Shown: positions 53,292 through 62,420, counted from the stretch's first letter. The stretch: 64,000 nt of DNA from Flagellimonas sp. HMM57 (GCF_021390175.1 NZ_CP090004.1:620001-684000), one strand, 5' to 3'. Notes: generated by a model not told the origin, from the letters alone. Made by a program: numbers and translations.

Positions 53292-54332
53292 TTATCTAGC
53301 TACTCTTCCTGAAGCATCACCACCCATTAACTTCTCTACTTCTGAAACTGTTACCAAGTTTGCATCTCCTTTTATGGTATGCTTCAAACAAGAAGCGGCA
53401 ACGGCAAAGTTTAATGCGTTCTGGTCATCCTCAGGATATTTCAGCAACCCATAAATCAGTCCACCCATAAACGAGTCTCCTCCTCCAACTCTATCAACAA
53501 TATGGGTTATTTGATATTCTGGGGATTTGAACATGGTCTTTCCGTCATAAAGCACGCCTGCCCATGTATTGTGGGAAGCCGATATGGAACCTCTTAAGGT
53601 AGTTATCACTTTTTTTGCCTTTGGGAATTTTTCCATCATTTGGGTACAGACCGATAAGAATGCTTCGGCCTTTACATGCTCCCCTTGTGTGGTTATATCC
53701 AATCCTTCTGGTTTGATACCAAAATGTTTCTCGGCATCTTCCTCGTTCCCAAGAACAATATCACAGTAGGATGTAAGCTCGGTCATTATCGCCTCGCGGT
53801 CTCCTCCATAATTCCATAATTTAGCACGATAGTTCAAATCTGTGGAAATAGTAATACCTAAATCACTAGCAGCTTTTACGGCTTCTAGGCAAACATCAGC
53901 TGCTCCTTGAGAAATGGCAGGGGTTATTCCTGTCCAATGGAACCATTCAACACCTTCAAAAACACTGTTCCAATCGATCATCCCCTTTTCAATTTCCGAG
54001 ATTGCCGAGTGAGCTCTGTCATAGACAACCTTACTGCCTCTGCTAACCGCTCCGGTCTCCAAGAAATAAATACCCAAACGGTCTCCTCCGTATACAATTT
54101 TATCTGTACCCACTCCCCTTTTTCGCATCTCCATCAAGGCACAGTGCCCTATATCATTGTCAGGAAGGCGGGTCACAAAATCTACTGGAACTCCATAATT
54201 GGCCAAGGATACTGCTACATTGGACTCTCCTCCTCCATATACAACATCAAAGGTGTTGGTCTGGGAAAACCTTAAAAATCCCGGAGGCGCCAAACGCAGC
54301 ATAATCTCTCCAAAGGTCACTACTTTTTTCAT
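53292..54332 (-). CDS. kdgK: 2-keto-3-deoxygluconate kinase (PfkB family)
   Basis: Phosphorylates KDG to KDPG with ATP. The 346-residue ribokinase-fold protein shows GEIMLRLAPPG (about 8-18), the substrate region YGGGESNVAVSLANYG (about 32-47), FHWTGITPAIS, a STDLNYRAKLW segment, TLRGSIS and the PfkB signature with the catalytic Asp in DRVGGGDSFMGGLIYGL (about 285-301). It starts 212 bases from the SDR gene, and this spacer carries several TGGTTA/TAACCA half-sites. With eda it links DEH breakdown to glycolysis. Confidence 0.92.
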   Translation of the reverse strand: MKKVVTFGEIMLRLAPPGFLRFSQTNTFDVVYGGGESNVAVSLANYGVPVDFVTRLPDNDIGHCALMEMRKRGVGTDKIVYGGDRLGIYFLETGAVSRGSKVVYDRAHSAISEIEKGMIDWNSVFEGVEWFHWTGITPAISQGAADVCLEAVKAASDLGITISTDLNYRAKLWNYGGDREAIMTELTSYCDIVLGNEEDAEKHFGIKPEGLDITTQGEHVKAEAFLSVCTQMMEKFPKAKKVITTLRGSISASHNTWAGVLYDGKTMFKSPEYQITHIVDRVGGGDSFMGGLIYGLLKYPEDDQNALNFAVAASCLKHTIKGDANLVTVSEVEKLMGGDASGRVAR

Positions 54333-54370
54333 TATATAATTTTAATTTTTTGATTTGCTATATTTTGGCA

Positions 54371-54427
54371 TGGTTAAACGATAAACCATTAAGTTATCTC
54401 TATAATTCAACCAGTAACCAGTGGTTA
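54371..54427. promoter_or_regulatory. Cluster of GntR half-sites upstream of kdgK
   Basis: Holds five AACCA/TGGTT half-sites: TGGTTA at 54371-54376, TAAACCA at 54382-54388, AACCA at 54409-54413, and the perfect palindrome TAACCA-G-TGGTTA at 54415-54427. The nearest copy is about 40 bases from the kdgK ATG. The half-site is shared with 57590-57599 and 58684-58695. Confidence 0.55.
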
Positions 54428-54544
54428 AGTTTCTTTAAAACATAAAAAAGTCACTGCTTGTGGAATCTTCAATCCATAAAAGTACATCACATAGAGCATT
54501 CAGCACATGATTTACATCACAAAAATTCTCTTAATACAGTACGT

Positions 54545-55309
54545 TTAAATTCCCAACCCTTGTCCACCTGTTACTTGGATAGTTTCAGCAGTCAAGAAAG
54601 CAGCATTATCGCTGACCAGAAAGGAAACAACAGCAGCTACATCTTCTGGCTCTCCTAATCGACCCAATAAAATATTGTTCTTCCAAGACGCAAATACTTC
54701 GGGTTTAGTGGATTTTATCTGGGTATGAAACGGCGTATCAATTGTACCGGGAGATACTGCGTTCACTCTAATACCATATTCTGCAAGGTCTTTCGCCAAA
54801 GCCCTGGTAATGGCATGTACCGCTGCTTTGGACGTCCCATAAACACCTGCACCAGGCCCTCCTGCATTCCAACCGGCAATCGAGGTATAATTGATTATGG
54901 AAGCGTTTTCCCCTTTTTTCAGATATGGGATGGCAGCCCTTGAACAGAAAAAGGTCGAATCAAGATTTAATGCCATTACACCTCTATAAAATTCGGTGGT
55001 CATATCTTCGAATCGGGATCTTCCTCCCAAGCCCCCAGCATTGTTAATAAGGACATCTATTTTACCGTATTTTTCTCCAATTTTATTAATATTTGAAGTC
55101 ACCGCTTCCTCATTGGTAACATCAAAACCATAGTACTCAGCCGTAATACCTTCGGCAGTAAGTTCTTTTACTCTTTCAACCCCGGCTTCATCTTCTATAC
55201 CATTTAGAATTACGGTATATCCGTCTTTACCAAGCCTTTTAGCTACTTGAAAGCCTATACCTCCTGTAGCACCTGTTACTACGGCAACTTTTCCGTTTAA
55301 ATCACTCAT
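54545..55309 (-). CDS. SDR-family reductase, probable DEH reductase
   Basis: A 254-residue short-chain dehydrogenase. Nucleotide-binding motif VTGATGGIGFQVAKRLG (about 10-26), NNAGGLGG (about 89-96), catalytic Ser in IINYTSIAGWN (about 138-148) and YGTSKAAVHAI (Tyr about 158, Lys about 162), ending GGQGLGI. Alginate loci of Flavobacteriia carry an SDR that reduces 4-deoxy-L-erythro-5-hexoseulose uronate to 2-keto-3-deoxygluconate, and this position between MFS and kdgK fits. The ATG at 55309 is preferred over a GTG just upstream. Cofactor preference cannot be read with confidence. Confidence 0.85.
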   Translation of the reverse strand: MSDLNGKVAVVTGATGGIGFQVAKRLGKDGYTVILNGIEDEAGVERVKELTAEGITAEYYGFDVTNEEAVTSNINKIGEKYGKIDVLINNAGGLGGRSRFEDMTTEFYRGVMALNLDSTFFCSRAAIPYLKKGENASIINYTSIAGWNAGGPGAGVYGTSKAAVHAITRALAKDLAEYGIRVNAVSPGTIDTPFHTQIKSTKPEVFASWKNNILLGRLGEPEDVAAVVSFLVSDNAAFLTAETIQVTGGQGLGI

Positions 55310-55342
55310 CACTATTTACTATTTTAATTTGTATTCTGATTA

Positions 55343-56632
55343 TTAAATTTCTACTGATTGAATTTTTCTTGCAAAGAAATAAATGGCCGCTACTCCAAGA
55401 GGGACAAATACTGCTATCGCTATAAAAATGGGGGTGTATGAAAATTTATCAACAACCAAAGGCACAAGGAAATTCATGACAATTACAGAGAATACTCCGA
55501 TCATTCCACCTAATCCGGCCAAGGAACCTACAGATTTTCCACTAAAGAAGTCACTTGGTAGTGTTTGTACATTACTAATTGCAAATTGGAATCCAAATAA
55601 TACAAGAAACACAATCCCCACAAATTTTTCAGCTGTATCACCAATAAGAACAGTTGCTATAAGTCCCAACAACATAATGAAACCTCCAATAAAAATAGTG
55701 GTCTTTCTTCCTTTATCTATCGAATTTGTTTTTGCGATAATCTTTCCAGAAACAAACCCCCCAGCTATACTACCAACAGCTGCTCCTACATAAGGTACCC
55801 ATAAAAATGCCCCTACTTCCTTTACATTGAATCCATACACATCAAACAAATAAATGGGCATCCAACCAACAAACAACCACCAGATAGGCTCTAAAAAGAA
55901 ACGACCGACAACAACTGCCCACGATTCTTTATAGGAAAGGATTTCTTTTAGACTTTTACCTTTGGTACCTTCTGTCGCCTTTTGGTCAGCTTCACTTTGT
56001 CCTTCGACAATAAATTTTTGTTCCTCCTCGGTAATCCAAGGGTGCTTCTTAGGTCCAGCCTTGTTGATCAGCAACCATGGGATAATCCATAAAATTCCAA
56101 AAGAACCGACTACCATAAAGGTTATTCTCCAACCGTAAGCCACAAATAGGGAGGCAATAAGGATAGGAGCAATTACAGAACCTATAGATGCCCCGGCATT
56201 AAACAATCCTTGCGCTATGGCCCGTTCTTTAATTGGGAACCATTCGGCATTACTCTTTACTGCTCCAGGCCAATTACCCGCTTCTGACAAGCCTAACGTG
56301 CTTCTAAAGATTGCAATGGAAAACAATCCTCTAACCGTTGAGTGCAAGAAAGAGGACAATCCCCAGACTCCAATACTGATTACGTAACCTATTCTTGTTC
56401 CAACTTTATCGAACAGCTTTCCCGAAAACAATTGTCCCAGGGCATAAGCCACCATAAAGATGTTAAGAATTAATGCATAGTGCTCTTTTGTTAAGTTAAG
56501 TGAATGGGCTATTGTTCCTTCCTTGTCCAATCCCCCCCACATTATTCCGAGTGCGCTTCTGTCTATGTAATTTATAACCGTGGCTATAAATATCAACCCA
56601 ATAATTACCCATCTTAAACCTTTAATTTTCAT
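55343..56632 (-). CDS. MFS transporter of the hexuronate (ExuT-like) group
   Basis: A 429-residue inner-membrane transporter with about 12 helices. The start RWVIIGLIFIATVINYIDRSALGI (about 6-29) and the loop GKLFDKVGTRIGY (about 71-83) are typical of the anion:cation symporter family that moves hexuronates, and ...GNWPGAVKSNAEWFPIKERAIAQGLFNAG (key residues NWP-K-EWFP-ERA-G-FN) is its strongest signature. It would import the unsaturated monouronate. It lies 33 bases upstream of the SDR gene in the same direction, so the two form one unit. A degenerate GntR-like palindrome precedes it. Confidence 0.9.
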   Translation of the reverse strand: MKIKGLRWVIIGLIFIATVINYIDRSALGIMWGGLDKEGTIAHSLNLTKEHYALILNIFMVAYALGQLFSGKLFDKVGTRIGYVISIGVWGLSSFLHSTVRGLFSIAIFRSTLGLSEAGNWPGAVKSNAEWFPIKERAIAQGLFNAGASIGSVIAPILIASLFVAYGWRITFMVVGSFGILWIIPWLLINKAGPKKHPWITEEEQKFIVEGQSEADQKATEGTKGKSLKEILSYKESWAVVVGRFFLEPIWWLFVGWMPIYLFDVYGFNVKEVGAFLWVPYVGAAVGSIAGGFVSGKIIAKTNSIDKGRKTTIFIGGFIMLLGLIATVLIGDTAEKFVGIVFLVLFGFQFAISNVQTLPSDFFSGKSVGSLAGLGGMIGVFSVIVMNFLVPLVVDKFSYTPIFIAIAVFVPLGVAAIYFFARKIQSVEI

Positions 56633-56647
56633 ATTTGTTTATTTTAT

Positions 56648-56655
56648 AGTTAACT
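56648..56655. promoter_or_regulatory. Degenerate GntR-like palindrome before the MFS gene
   Basis: AGTTAACT, in the context ATAGTTAACTGG, 15 bases from the MFS start. It resembles the gntR-proximal TTGGTTAACCAG with two changes. Support is weak by itself. Confidence 0.3.
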
Positions 56656-56858
56656 GGAAAAGTACTTGATAGCATTATGAAAAGCCTGATCATTGTCAAA
56701 TGGCATTCTCATTATCAAAAACTTATAAAAACTAAACCTGATGGATATGGCAAGCCACAAATTGGCAGGTATACAAATGTTTTGCTAAGTTTTACTTCCC
56801 TCCGTTATTTTAATTGTTGTTGATAAAAGCGTGCAATTCTATCTTCAACCTATACTTT

Positions 56859-57566
56859 CTATTCTTTTGTGTTGTAACAGTATTGATACAGCGTTTTAAA
56901 ATGGACCTTCATTTTCTCTCTTGCCATTTTTGGGTCCTGCTTTTTTATGGCTTCATAAATATCTTCATGCTCTTGAATTCCTAAAAAGGATTGATTGCTA
57001 TCACAAACATGATACTTCTCAAAATTTGTAATGATTTCTGGGGTAATTATCAACATGAACGTATTCATGGTACTATTCTTACTTGCATTGGCTATGGCCA
57101 GATGAAAAAGTAAATCTTCCTCTACTGCATCCTGCTCGTTGAGAACTTTGTTCTTATATGCATCAAGGGCATCCCTCATTTTAACTAAATCTTCTTCTGT
57201 CCTCCTTAACGAAGCGAGTTTTACTGTCTTCAACTCCAGCAGAATCCTTGTTTCTACGAGAGATTTGAAATCTGGGTCCTCTAAACGTAAAATATCGTCC
57301 AACATACCGCTCATGGCTACCCTACCAATATCTGCGATGAAAGTTCCGCTTTGAGGCTTCGAATTCAAAATTCCAAAAAACTCCAATTTCTGTATCGCCT
57401 CTCTAACATTACTTCTGCTCACCTCAAACTTTTCGGACAACATCCGTTCCGATGGTAATTTATCTCCGGGCTCTAAATTCTTGTATTCAATTAAATCACG
57501 AAGCTTTGCAATTATTTTCTGTTGTACATCGTGCTTTTCGTAATTTGTTAGTATTTCAACTTTCAT
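56859..57566 (-). CDS. GntR/FadR-type transcriptional regulator of the alginate locus
   Basis: A 235-residue regulator: an N-terminal winged helix (about 10-75) with LRDLIEYKNLEPGDKLPSERMLSEKFEVSRSNVREAIQKLEFFGIL (key residues PG-LPSER-LSE-F-VSRSNVREAI-KLE-GIL) and a C-terminal all-helical FCD ligand domain (about 95-225) with DLLFHLAIANASKNSTM. FadR-subfamily members of this kind (UxuR/ExuR) respond to sugar acids. It lies in the middle of the alginate genes on the same strand. A TGGTTAACCA palindrome 24 bases before its start suggests it controls itself. The inducer is probably KDG or DEH, by inference. Confidence 0.9.
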   Translation of the reverse strand: MKVEILTNYEKHDVQQKIIAKLRDLIEYKNLEPGDKLPSERMLSEKFEVSRSNVREAIQKLEFFGILNSKPQSGTFIADIGRVAMSGMLDDILRLEDPDFKSLVETRILLELKTVKLASLRRTEEDLVKMRDALDAYKNKVLNEQDAVEEDLLFHLAIANASKNSTMNTFMLIITPEIITNFEKYHVCDSNQSFLGIQEHEDIYEAIKKQDPKMAREKMKVHFKTLYQYCYNTKE

Positions 57567-57589
57567 AGTATTTTAAAAATTTATGAAAT

Positions 57590-57607
57590 TGGTTAACCAG
57601 ATTGGTT
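57590..57607. promoter_or_regulatory. GntR operator candidate before gntR
   Basis: TGGTTAACCA (57590-57599), in the context TTGGTTAACCAG, and another TGGTT at 57603-57607. The TGGT-N2-ACCA form is close to the UxuR/ExuR-type site. It lies 24-41 bases before the gntR ATG. Confidence 0.55.
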
Positions 57608-57747
57608 TGTTAAATTTATAAAATAACTTTAACAATAAAGGCCTATTTTTATTAAAGTACTTCAATTTGACAAGAATGGACGCTATTCGTCCTTTTATGT
57701 ACTATAGCGCCCGCTCTTCTAAACTAAACTACTAACTCAAAATCTTA

Positions 57748-58671
57748 TTAATGTTCAACCAGTAAATCATAATATTTAACTTTAGCGTATGCACCTGTGT
57801 CCGTTGTCTGCAGATAATTTCCTGCCTTAAAGTAATTTTCAAAAATTCCCCATCTTTTTATATTATCATCTTCATAGACTATCGATTCCGCATCATTTAA
57901 AGTTACTTCCATTCTGCAATCGGAAACCAAAACCTCCAATGAGAATTTATCAAACCCTACTTCCTCACTGAAATTAAAACCTCCATCATCCGTCCATGCA
58001 TCCGTTTGTAATGCTTCCGTATCTGAAGCATTAGGATTTTTAAGAACCTTGGTCTTCACCCTTACCTTTCCCTTGTTCCAATAAATTTTGAGCATAGGTG
58101 GGGCATTATTATCTTTTTGTCCAATCAAATCACGTTGTGCGTTTGTCAAACGACCATGAATTTGCATGACCATGGTCCTATGATATTCATTAGTATCATC
58201 TTTTGAAATCTCTTCCATCCTTAAGGTCCCTTTCATTCTACCGCCATCAGAGAATTTCCAATTCACAGTATTACTACCTGCAATCATTTGCTCCCTTAAT
58301 TCCGTTCTAGACCTCGAAGAATTTTGCGTAGTTACTCCAGGATAGGTATAGAATACCAAAGCACCTTCAATGGAATCGTTGTACATAAAAGGTTTCAAGG
58401 TCTCATTTGTAGCATAATTTAAAATCTCGGGAGGCTCGACTTCTATCGGTTTTCCATTTTCACCTATAGGCAATGTCACCTTCCAATTACTCAAATCAAT
58501 TTCAGGTATTTTAAACGTTTTGTCTTCAGTATCAGCGTCTGCATCCGCTACCTCATCATCAACAACTTCATCTTTCACGGCCTCAGCTTCTTCGTCTAAC
58601 AAATCCGAATTAGTATCCTGACATGAAACAAGTATCAATAAGAAACAAAAAAAGAAAATCAACTTCTTCAA
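57748..58671 (-). CDS. Alginate lyase, PL7 family, lipoprotein
   Basis: Cleaves alginate by beta-elimination. The 307 residues begin with a lipoprotein signal (cysteine in LVSC, about residue 17) and an Asp/Glu-rich linker (about 20-55). The PL7 jelly-roll carries its three motifs: SRTELREQ (about 120-127), QIHG (about 170-173) and YFKAGNYLQ (about 277-285). QIH rather than QVH is usually linked to activity on guluronate-containing stretches. The start is probably TTG at 58669-58671, because an in-frame TAA lies just upstream and no ATG fits. An acidic linker behind the lipid anchor suggests surface export. Confidence 0.92.
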   Translation of the reverse strand: MKKLIFFFCFLLILVSCQDTNSDLLDEEAEAVKDEVVDDEVADADADTEDKTFKIPEIDLSNWKVTLPIGENGKPIEVEPPEILNYATNETLKPFMYNDSIEGALVFYTYPGVTTQNSSRSRTELREQMIAGSNTVNWKFSDGGRMKGTLRMEEISKDDTNEYHRTMVMQIHGRLTNAQRDLIGQKDNNAPPMLKIYWNKGKVRVKTKVLKNPNASDTEALQTDAWTDDGGFNFSEEVGFDKFSLEVLVSDCRMEVTLNDAESIVYEDDNIKRWGIFENYFKAGNYLQTTDTGAYAKVKYYDLLVEH

Positions 58672-58683
58672 TACTTTACTTTT

Positions 58684-58696
58684 TGGTTATTAACCG
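58684..58696. promoter_or_regulatory. GntR operator candidate before the first PL7 gene
   Basis: TGGTTA-T-TAACC (58684-58695, then G) forms a near-perfect palindrome 12 bases from the PL7 lyase start. The half-sites match those upstream of kdgK and gntR, with a different centre. Confidence 0.45.
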
Positions 58697-58732
58697 ATGG
58701 ACTTCAGATTCATATTACTAAAAACAAAAGTT

Positions 58733-59644
58733 TCAGTGCTCAACAGACAATTCATACAAATTGACCTTGGCGTATGCGCCTTTATCCCTTGTCTGAAAAT
58801 AGTTGCCTACCTTAAAATAATTTTCAAAAACACCCCATCTTTTGATGCTTTGACTATCGTAAACAAAGAATTCGTTTTTATTTAAAGAGACGACCATTTT
58901 ACCGTCAGAAACTTTTACTTCAATTACAAATTTTCTAAAACCGACTTCTTCTTCAAATGTGCGGCCTTCATCATCTCCCCAAGCCTCTTTAAGTAAGATT
59001 CCTTCATCAGATACTCCGGCATATTTCAATACTTTGGTCTTTACCCTAATCTTGCCATCTTTCCAATAAATCTTTAATATGGGCGGAGCATTATTGTCTT
59101 TTTGACCGATAAATTCTTTTTGTTCGTTGGTCAACCTGCCATGAATCTGCGTTACAATAGTTCTATGATATTTGCCATCATCCTTCTTAGAGATTTCATC
59201 AATTGCCATTTTTGCCCTTAGGTAACCACCGTCTGCAAAGGTCCAGTTTACGTTGTCTTCACCCGGTACCATTTGCTCCCGAAGCTCAGATCTTGAATAT
59301 TTGGTATTTGCCGTAGTCGCTTTTGATGGATAAGCATAAAAGGTGATGGCGCCAGTGGTAGAATCGTTGTACATATAAGGTTTTAAAACTTCATTGGTAG
59401 CATAGTCCAAAATCTCTGGTGGTTCTACACTAATGGCACCGCCTTTACCGCTACCTTCTGGTATGGTGACCTTCCAATGACTTAAATCGACCTTGGGCAG
59501 CTTATATTTCTTTTTCTTCTTTTTACGTTTTTCAACCTTCACATCCGATTCTGTAACGCTATTTGTCATGTCTTGACAAATAGCGTTAGCAGATAGAAAT
59601 GTTATCAAAATAAAACTTACTATTTCTTTTCGGAAGCACTTCAT
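58733..59644 (-). CDS. Alginate lyase, PL7 family, second copy
   Basis: A 303-residue tandem paralogue of the downstream PL7 gene. It has a classical signal peptide (about 1-23, ending ANAICQ) rather than a lipobox cysteine at the cleavage site, then a Lys-rich linker (VEKRKKKKKKYKLPK, about 35-49) and the PL7 domain with SRSELREQM (about 123-131), QIHG (about 170-173) and YFKVGNYFQ (about 273-281). The motifs are intact. It is 27 bases from the PKD gene and 61 bases from the other lyase. Location is probably periplasmic or secreted. The basic linker contrasts with the acidic linker of the other copy. Confidence 0.92.
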   Translation of the reverse strand: MKCFRKEIVSFILITFLSANAICQDMTNSVTESDVKVEKRKKKKKKYKLPKVDLSHWKVTIPEGSGKGGAISVEPPEILDYATNEVLKPYMYNDSTTGAITFYAYPSKATTANTKYSRSELREQMVPGEDNVNWTFADGGYLRAKMAIDEISKKDDGKYHRTIVTQIHGRLTNEQKEFIGQKDNNAPPILKIYWKDGKIRVKTKVLKYAGVSDEGILLKEAWGDDEGRTFEEEVGFRKFVIEVKVSDGKMVVSLNKNEFFVYDSQSIKRWGVFENYFKVGNYFQTRDKGAYAKVNLYELSVEH

Positions 59645-59671
59645 CTTTGAAATGATTTATTTATCTGTTCT

Positions 59672-61204
59672 TTAGAATCCTGGTGTAGTTATCACAATAT
59701 CTGTCAAGAATACCTCATTATCCGAAGTTACTGTAGTTGTAGGAACAAAATAGAAAATAACAAATTTCTGGTCTGTCGATACTAAGATGTCATTCACATT
59801 TTCATCTACCCTACTTTGGGGAAAGCTAAATGTGGCATCTGCAGTAAAGTTGAAGGAAACTTGTTGCCAACCGTCTACGGCATCAGAAGTTACTGGCTGA
59901 GTAACCAGTGCCAAAGAAGCCAATTCCGTATCTGCACTTGGTTGATCGGATAAAATATAGAATGTGCCCTCTAAGTCCCCAATTGGAGTCATTTCCGTTC
60001 TTACAAAAGCAGAAATGGAATATTCTACACCAGTTTCAACTTCAAATGGTTGGTAGGCTCTTTCACCAGAACTATCGAACTTAAGCGATCTACCCGAAGT
60101 ACCCCCTGCTGATTGTGCATCGGTTCCAGATGAACTTGCTTTATCCGTGGTTCCAGAACCTCCATTGTTGGCAGGGTTGGAAACCCATGCTTCCAAATCT
60201 TCATTTCTCCAGAAATCAAAAGGAGTGTCAGTACCATCATTAAAGGTATTGTCTGGATTTACGGTCCAAGCATCTACAAGGTCATTATTATTGTTCTGCG
60301 CAGTGGGATAGGTCTCAAAATCAGCATTTTGTATAACCGCAGCAAATGTTGCTTCAATACCCCCTACAGGAACTGCTTTGGTAATACTTTTTGAAACACC
60401 TGCATCATTGGTCGTAGTCAACGTAACATCATAGGTGCCATCGGCAGCGTATACATGGGTAGGATTAACTTCTTCAGAGGTATTGCCATCCCCAAAGTCC
60501 CAACTGTGGGATACCGCTAAAAGTGAATCATCTGTAAACTCAACAGTCAAAGATGAAACGGAAAAGGTAAAATCAGGTACCGTGGACAATTCCAAATCTT
60601 GGATAATTTTACTGGTAGCTACCTCAACGCCCAGAAAATTAGTTGCTGTTAGTGTTACTTCAAAAACGTCAGCAGAGGAATAGATATAAGTTGGACTAAA
60701 GTCTGTATCTTCTTCGGTATCTTCAGCGTTCCAATCAAGCGTTTCGCCATCTCCAAAATCCCACACCAATGAACTGGCACCCGTGGTCAAATTCTCAAAA
60801 ATGACTTCCGAATCTATTGTATCAAAATCAAAATCAACAGCAATAGGCGATACTTCTGTAGAATCTATAGCTATTAAACCATCTGAACTGGTCGTTGTCA
60901 ATTTTACTTTAAATAGACCACCTGTAGCATAGGTATAGTTAGGATTTGCTTCTGACGAAGTATTACCATCACCAAAATCCCATAAATAAGATGTCGCATC
61001 TGTAGAATAACTTCTAAAAACCACGGTCAGGTTATCATCAGCATCTGTACTCGTTGTAAAGAGTGTATTTGGCTGTATGTTGTTTACATTACCTGTAGGC
61101 GGAACAAATTCTTCAAACGTTGAATCGTAACAAGATTGAAAGCCTACAGCCAAAAACACCAGTGCTATAACGCTGCTAACGGAATATTTTATTTTTTTCT
61201 GCAT
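59672..61204 (-). CDS. Surface glycan-binding lipoprotein with three PKD domains
   Basis: A 510-residue lipoprotein (lipobox cysteine in GFQSC, about residue 25). Three PKD repeats, each with the WDFGDG core (near residues 74, 148 and 237), fill about 45-280, and a jelly-roll-like beta domain with AYQPFEVETGVEYSISAFV (about 285-508) follows. In alginate loci such a protein takes the place of SusE as the glycan-binding partner. It lies between the second surface protein (11 bases) and the PL7 gene, so I infer alginate binding at the cell surface. The binding itself is not demonstrated here. Confidence 0.85.
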   Translation of the reverse strand: MQKKIKYSVSSVIALVFLAVGFQSCYDSTFEEFVPPTGNVNNIQPNTLFTTSTDADDNLTVVFRSYSTDATSYLWDFGDGNTSSEANPNYTYATGGLFKVKLTTTSSDGLIAIDSTEVSPIAVDFDFDTIDSEVIFENLTTGASSLVWDFGDGETLDWNAEDTEEDTDFSPTYIYSSADVFEVTLTATNFLGVEVATSKIIQDLELSTVPDFTFSVSSLTVEFTDDSLLAVSHSWDFGDGNTSEEVNPTHVYAADGTYDVTLTTTNDAGVSKSITKAVPVGGIEATFAAVIQNADFETYPTAQNNNNDLVDAWTVNPDNTFNDGTDTPFDFWRNEDLEAWVSNPANNGGSGTTDKASSSGTDAQSAGGTSGRSLKFDSSGERAYQPFEVETGVEYSISAFVRTEMTPIGDLEGTFYILSDQPSADTELASLALVTQPVTSDAVDGWQQVSFNFTADATFSFPQSRVDENVNDILVSTDQKFVIFYFVPTTTVTSDNEVFLTDIVITTPGF

Positions 61205-61215
61205 GATAAATTTTT

Positions 61216-62409
61216 CTATTGTTTAACACTTATGGCGAAAGAATCAAGTCTACTCTCAACACCGGTATTCGTTACATATATAATGACACTTTCGTTCTCA
61301 CCTGCTTCAAATGTGATCGCATGTTGCTTGAAAACATCGCTAACTCGACCAACATTGCTATCTGTCCTTGATGCAACAATATTTTCGTCCAGTAGCGATT
61401 CCGTGTAATTGGCAGTATTAGGATTTAATATGGATACGGTAATATCACCAAAGCTACTGTCATCGAACTCACTAAAATAGGTGAGTACATATTCTGCTCC
61501 AGGTGTCACATCAATTTCTTGATAGGCGACCCTAGCTCCGTCAGAAGGAAATTTGGCAGCTTGAAAACCATCGGGCAACCTACCTTCTATAGATGTCGAA
61601 TTGATTTGGATAACCGTTGTACCAGCTCCAAAAGGGCTCCAGTCATCATTGTTTGGCACTCTCCACGAATCCCTTCCATCACCTGTGCCATCAAATAAGC
61701 TATTGTCCTCAAAACTGGGTTCCGCTATTTCTGGAACGGCTATTGTAGGAACAGCTTGATTTACAATCACCGTTCGTTCTGTGGTTTCTGACTTACCTAA
61801 GTTATCGGTCACCACCAACCCAACACTATAATCTCCTGGACCCGGGAATGAAATAATGAGTTCACGATCTTGCAATGTTGCTGGAGGTAAAGCGGCGATT
61901 TGATCCTCTAAATTTTTAACATTTTGCCGCGTCTCATCTGAAACTGCAGCTTCAGCTAATGCCAATTGTGCCTCTAGAGCAGCAACTTCAGCTTCCAAAA
62001 CTTCTACTCTATCTGAATCTTCTTCACAGGGTATCCTAAATTCTATTTTTGCGATTTCTTCTTCCAGTGCGACCACCGTAGCAAGCTCGGCTTCTATCAA
62101 TTGCTTTAAAATAGGTAAATCTTTATTGATCAAAGTAATTCCTTCAGCTGGCTCAACAGACCATTGGTATTGTGTTCCATTGACCGCCAAATTGGAGCCA
62201 GCCTGAAAGTTAATCTCATAATTTGCTGATAACTCAACATCATTACAATCAAATTCCGAAGTGGAAATGTCAGCCAAGTTGTAAAAAGGTGTAGGACCAG
62301 TTAAATCCACATTATCCCCAACCTCTGCTAAATCATCACTAACACAGGATATCAAGGAAATCACTATTCCTAAAACACCCCATTTTAAATTAAATAAATT
62401 TGTTTTCAT
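61216..62409 (-). CDS. Surface lipoprotein with coiled coil inserted in a PKD-like domain
   Basis: A 397-residue lipoprotein (cysteine in LISC, about residue 22). A PKD-like domain begins near residue 55 (YQWSVEPAEGI) but is interrupted by a heptad-rich helical segment (about 95-180: LVEALEEEI, LEAEVAALEAQLALAEAAV-type repeats), then resumes with FPGPGDYSVGLVVTDNLGKSET (about 190-211) and ends with a jelly-roll-like domain (about 225-397) close to the tail of the neighbouring protein. It lies directly after susD and is likely a second glycan-binding or scaffold protein at the surface. The coiled coil could form a dimer or hairpin stalk. Confidence 0.78.
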   Translation of the reverse strand: MKTNLFNLKWGVLGIVISLISCVSDDLAEVGDNVDLTGPTPFYNLADISTSEFDCNDVELSANYEINFQAGSNLAVNGTQYQWSVEPAEGITLINKDLPILKQLIEAELATVVALEEEIAKIEFRIPCEEDSDRVEVLEAEVAALEAQLALAEAAVSDETRQNVKNLEDQIAALPPATLQDRELIISFPGPGDYSVGLVVTDNLGKSETTERTVIVNQAVPTIAVPEIAEPSFEDNSLFDGTGDGRDSWRVPNNDDWSPFGAGTTVIQINSTSIEGRLPDGFQAAKFPSDGARVAYQEIDVTPGAEYVLTYFSEFDDSSFGDITVSILNPNTANYTESLLDENIVASRTDSNVGRVSDVFKQHAITFEAGENESVIIYVTNTGVESRLDSFAISVKQ

Positions 62410-62420
62410 CGTAGTTAATT

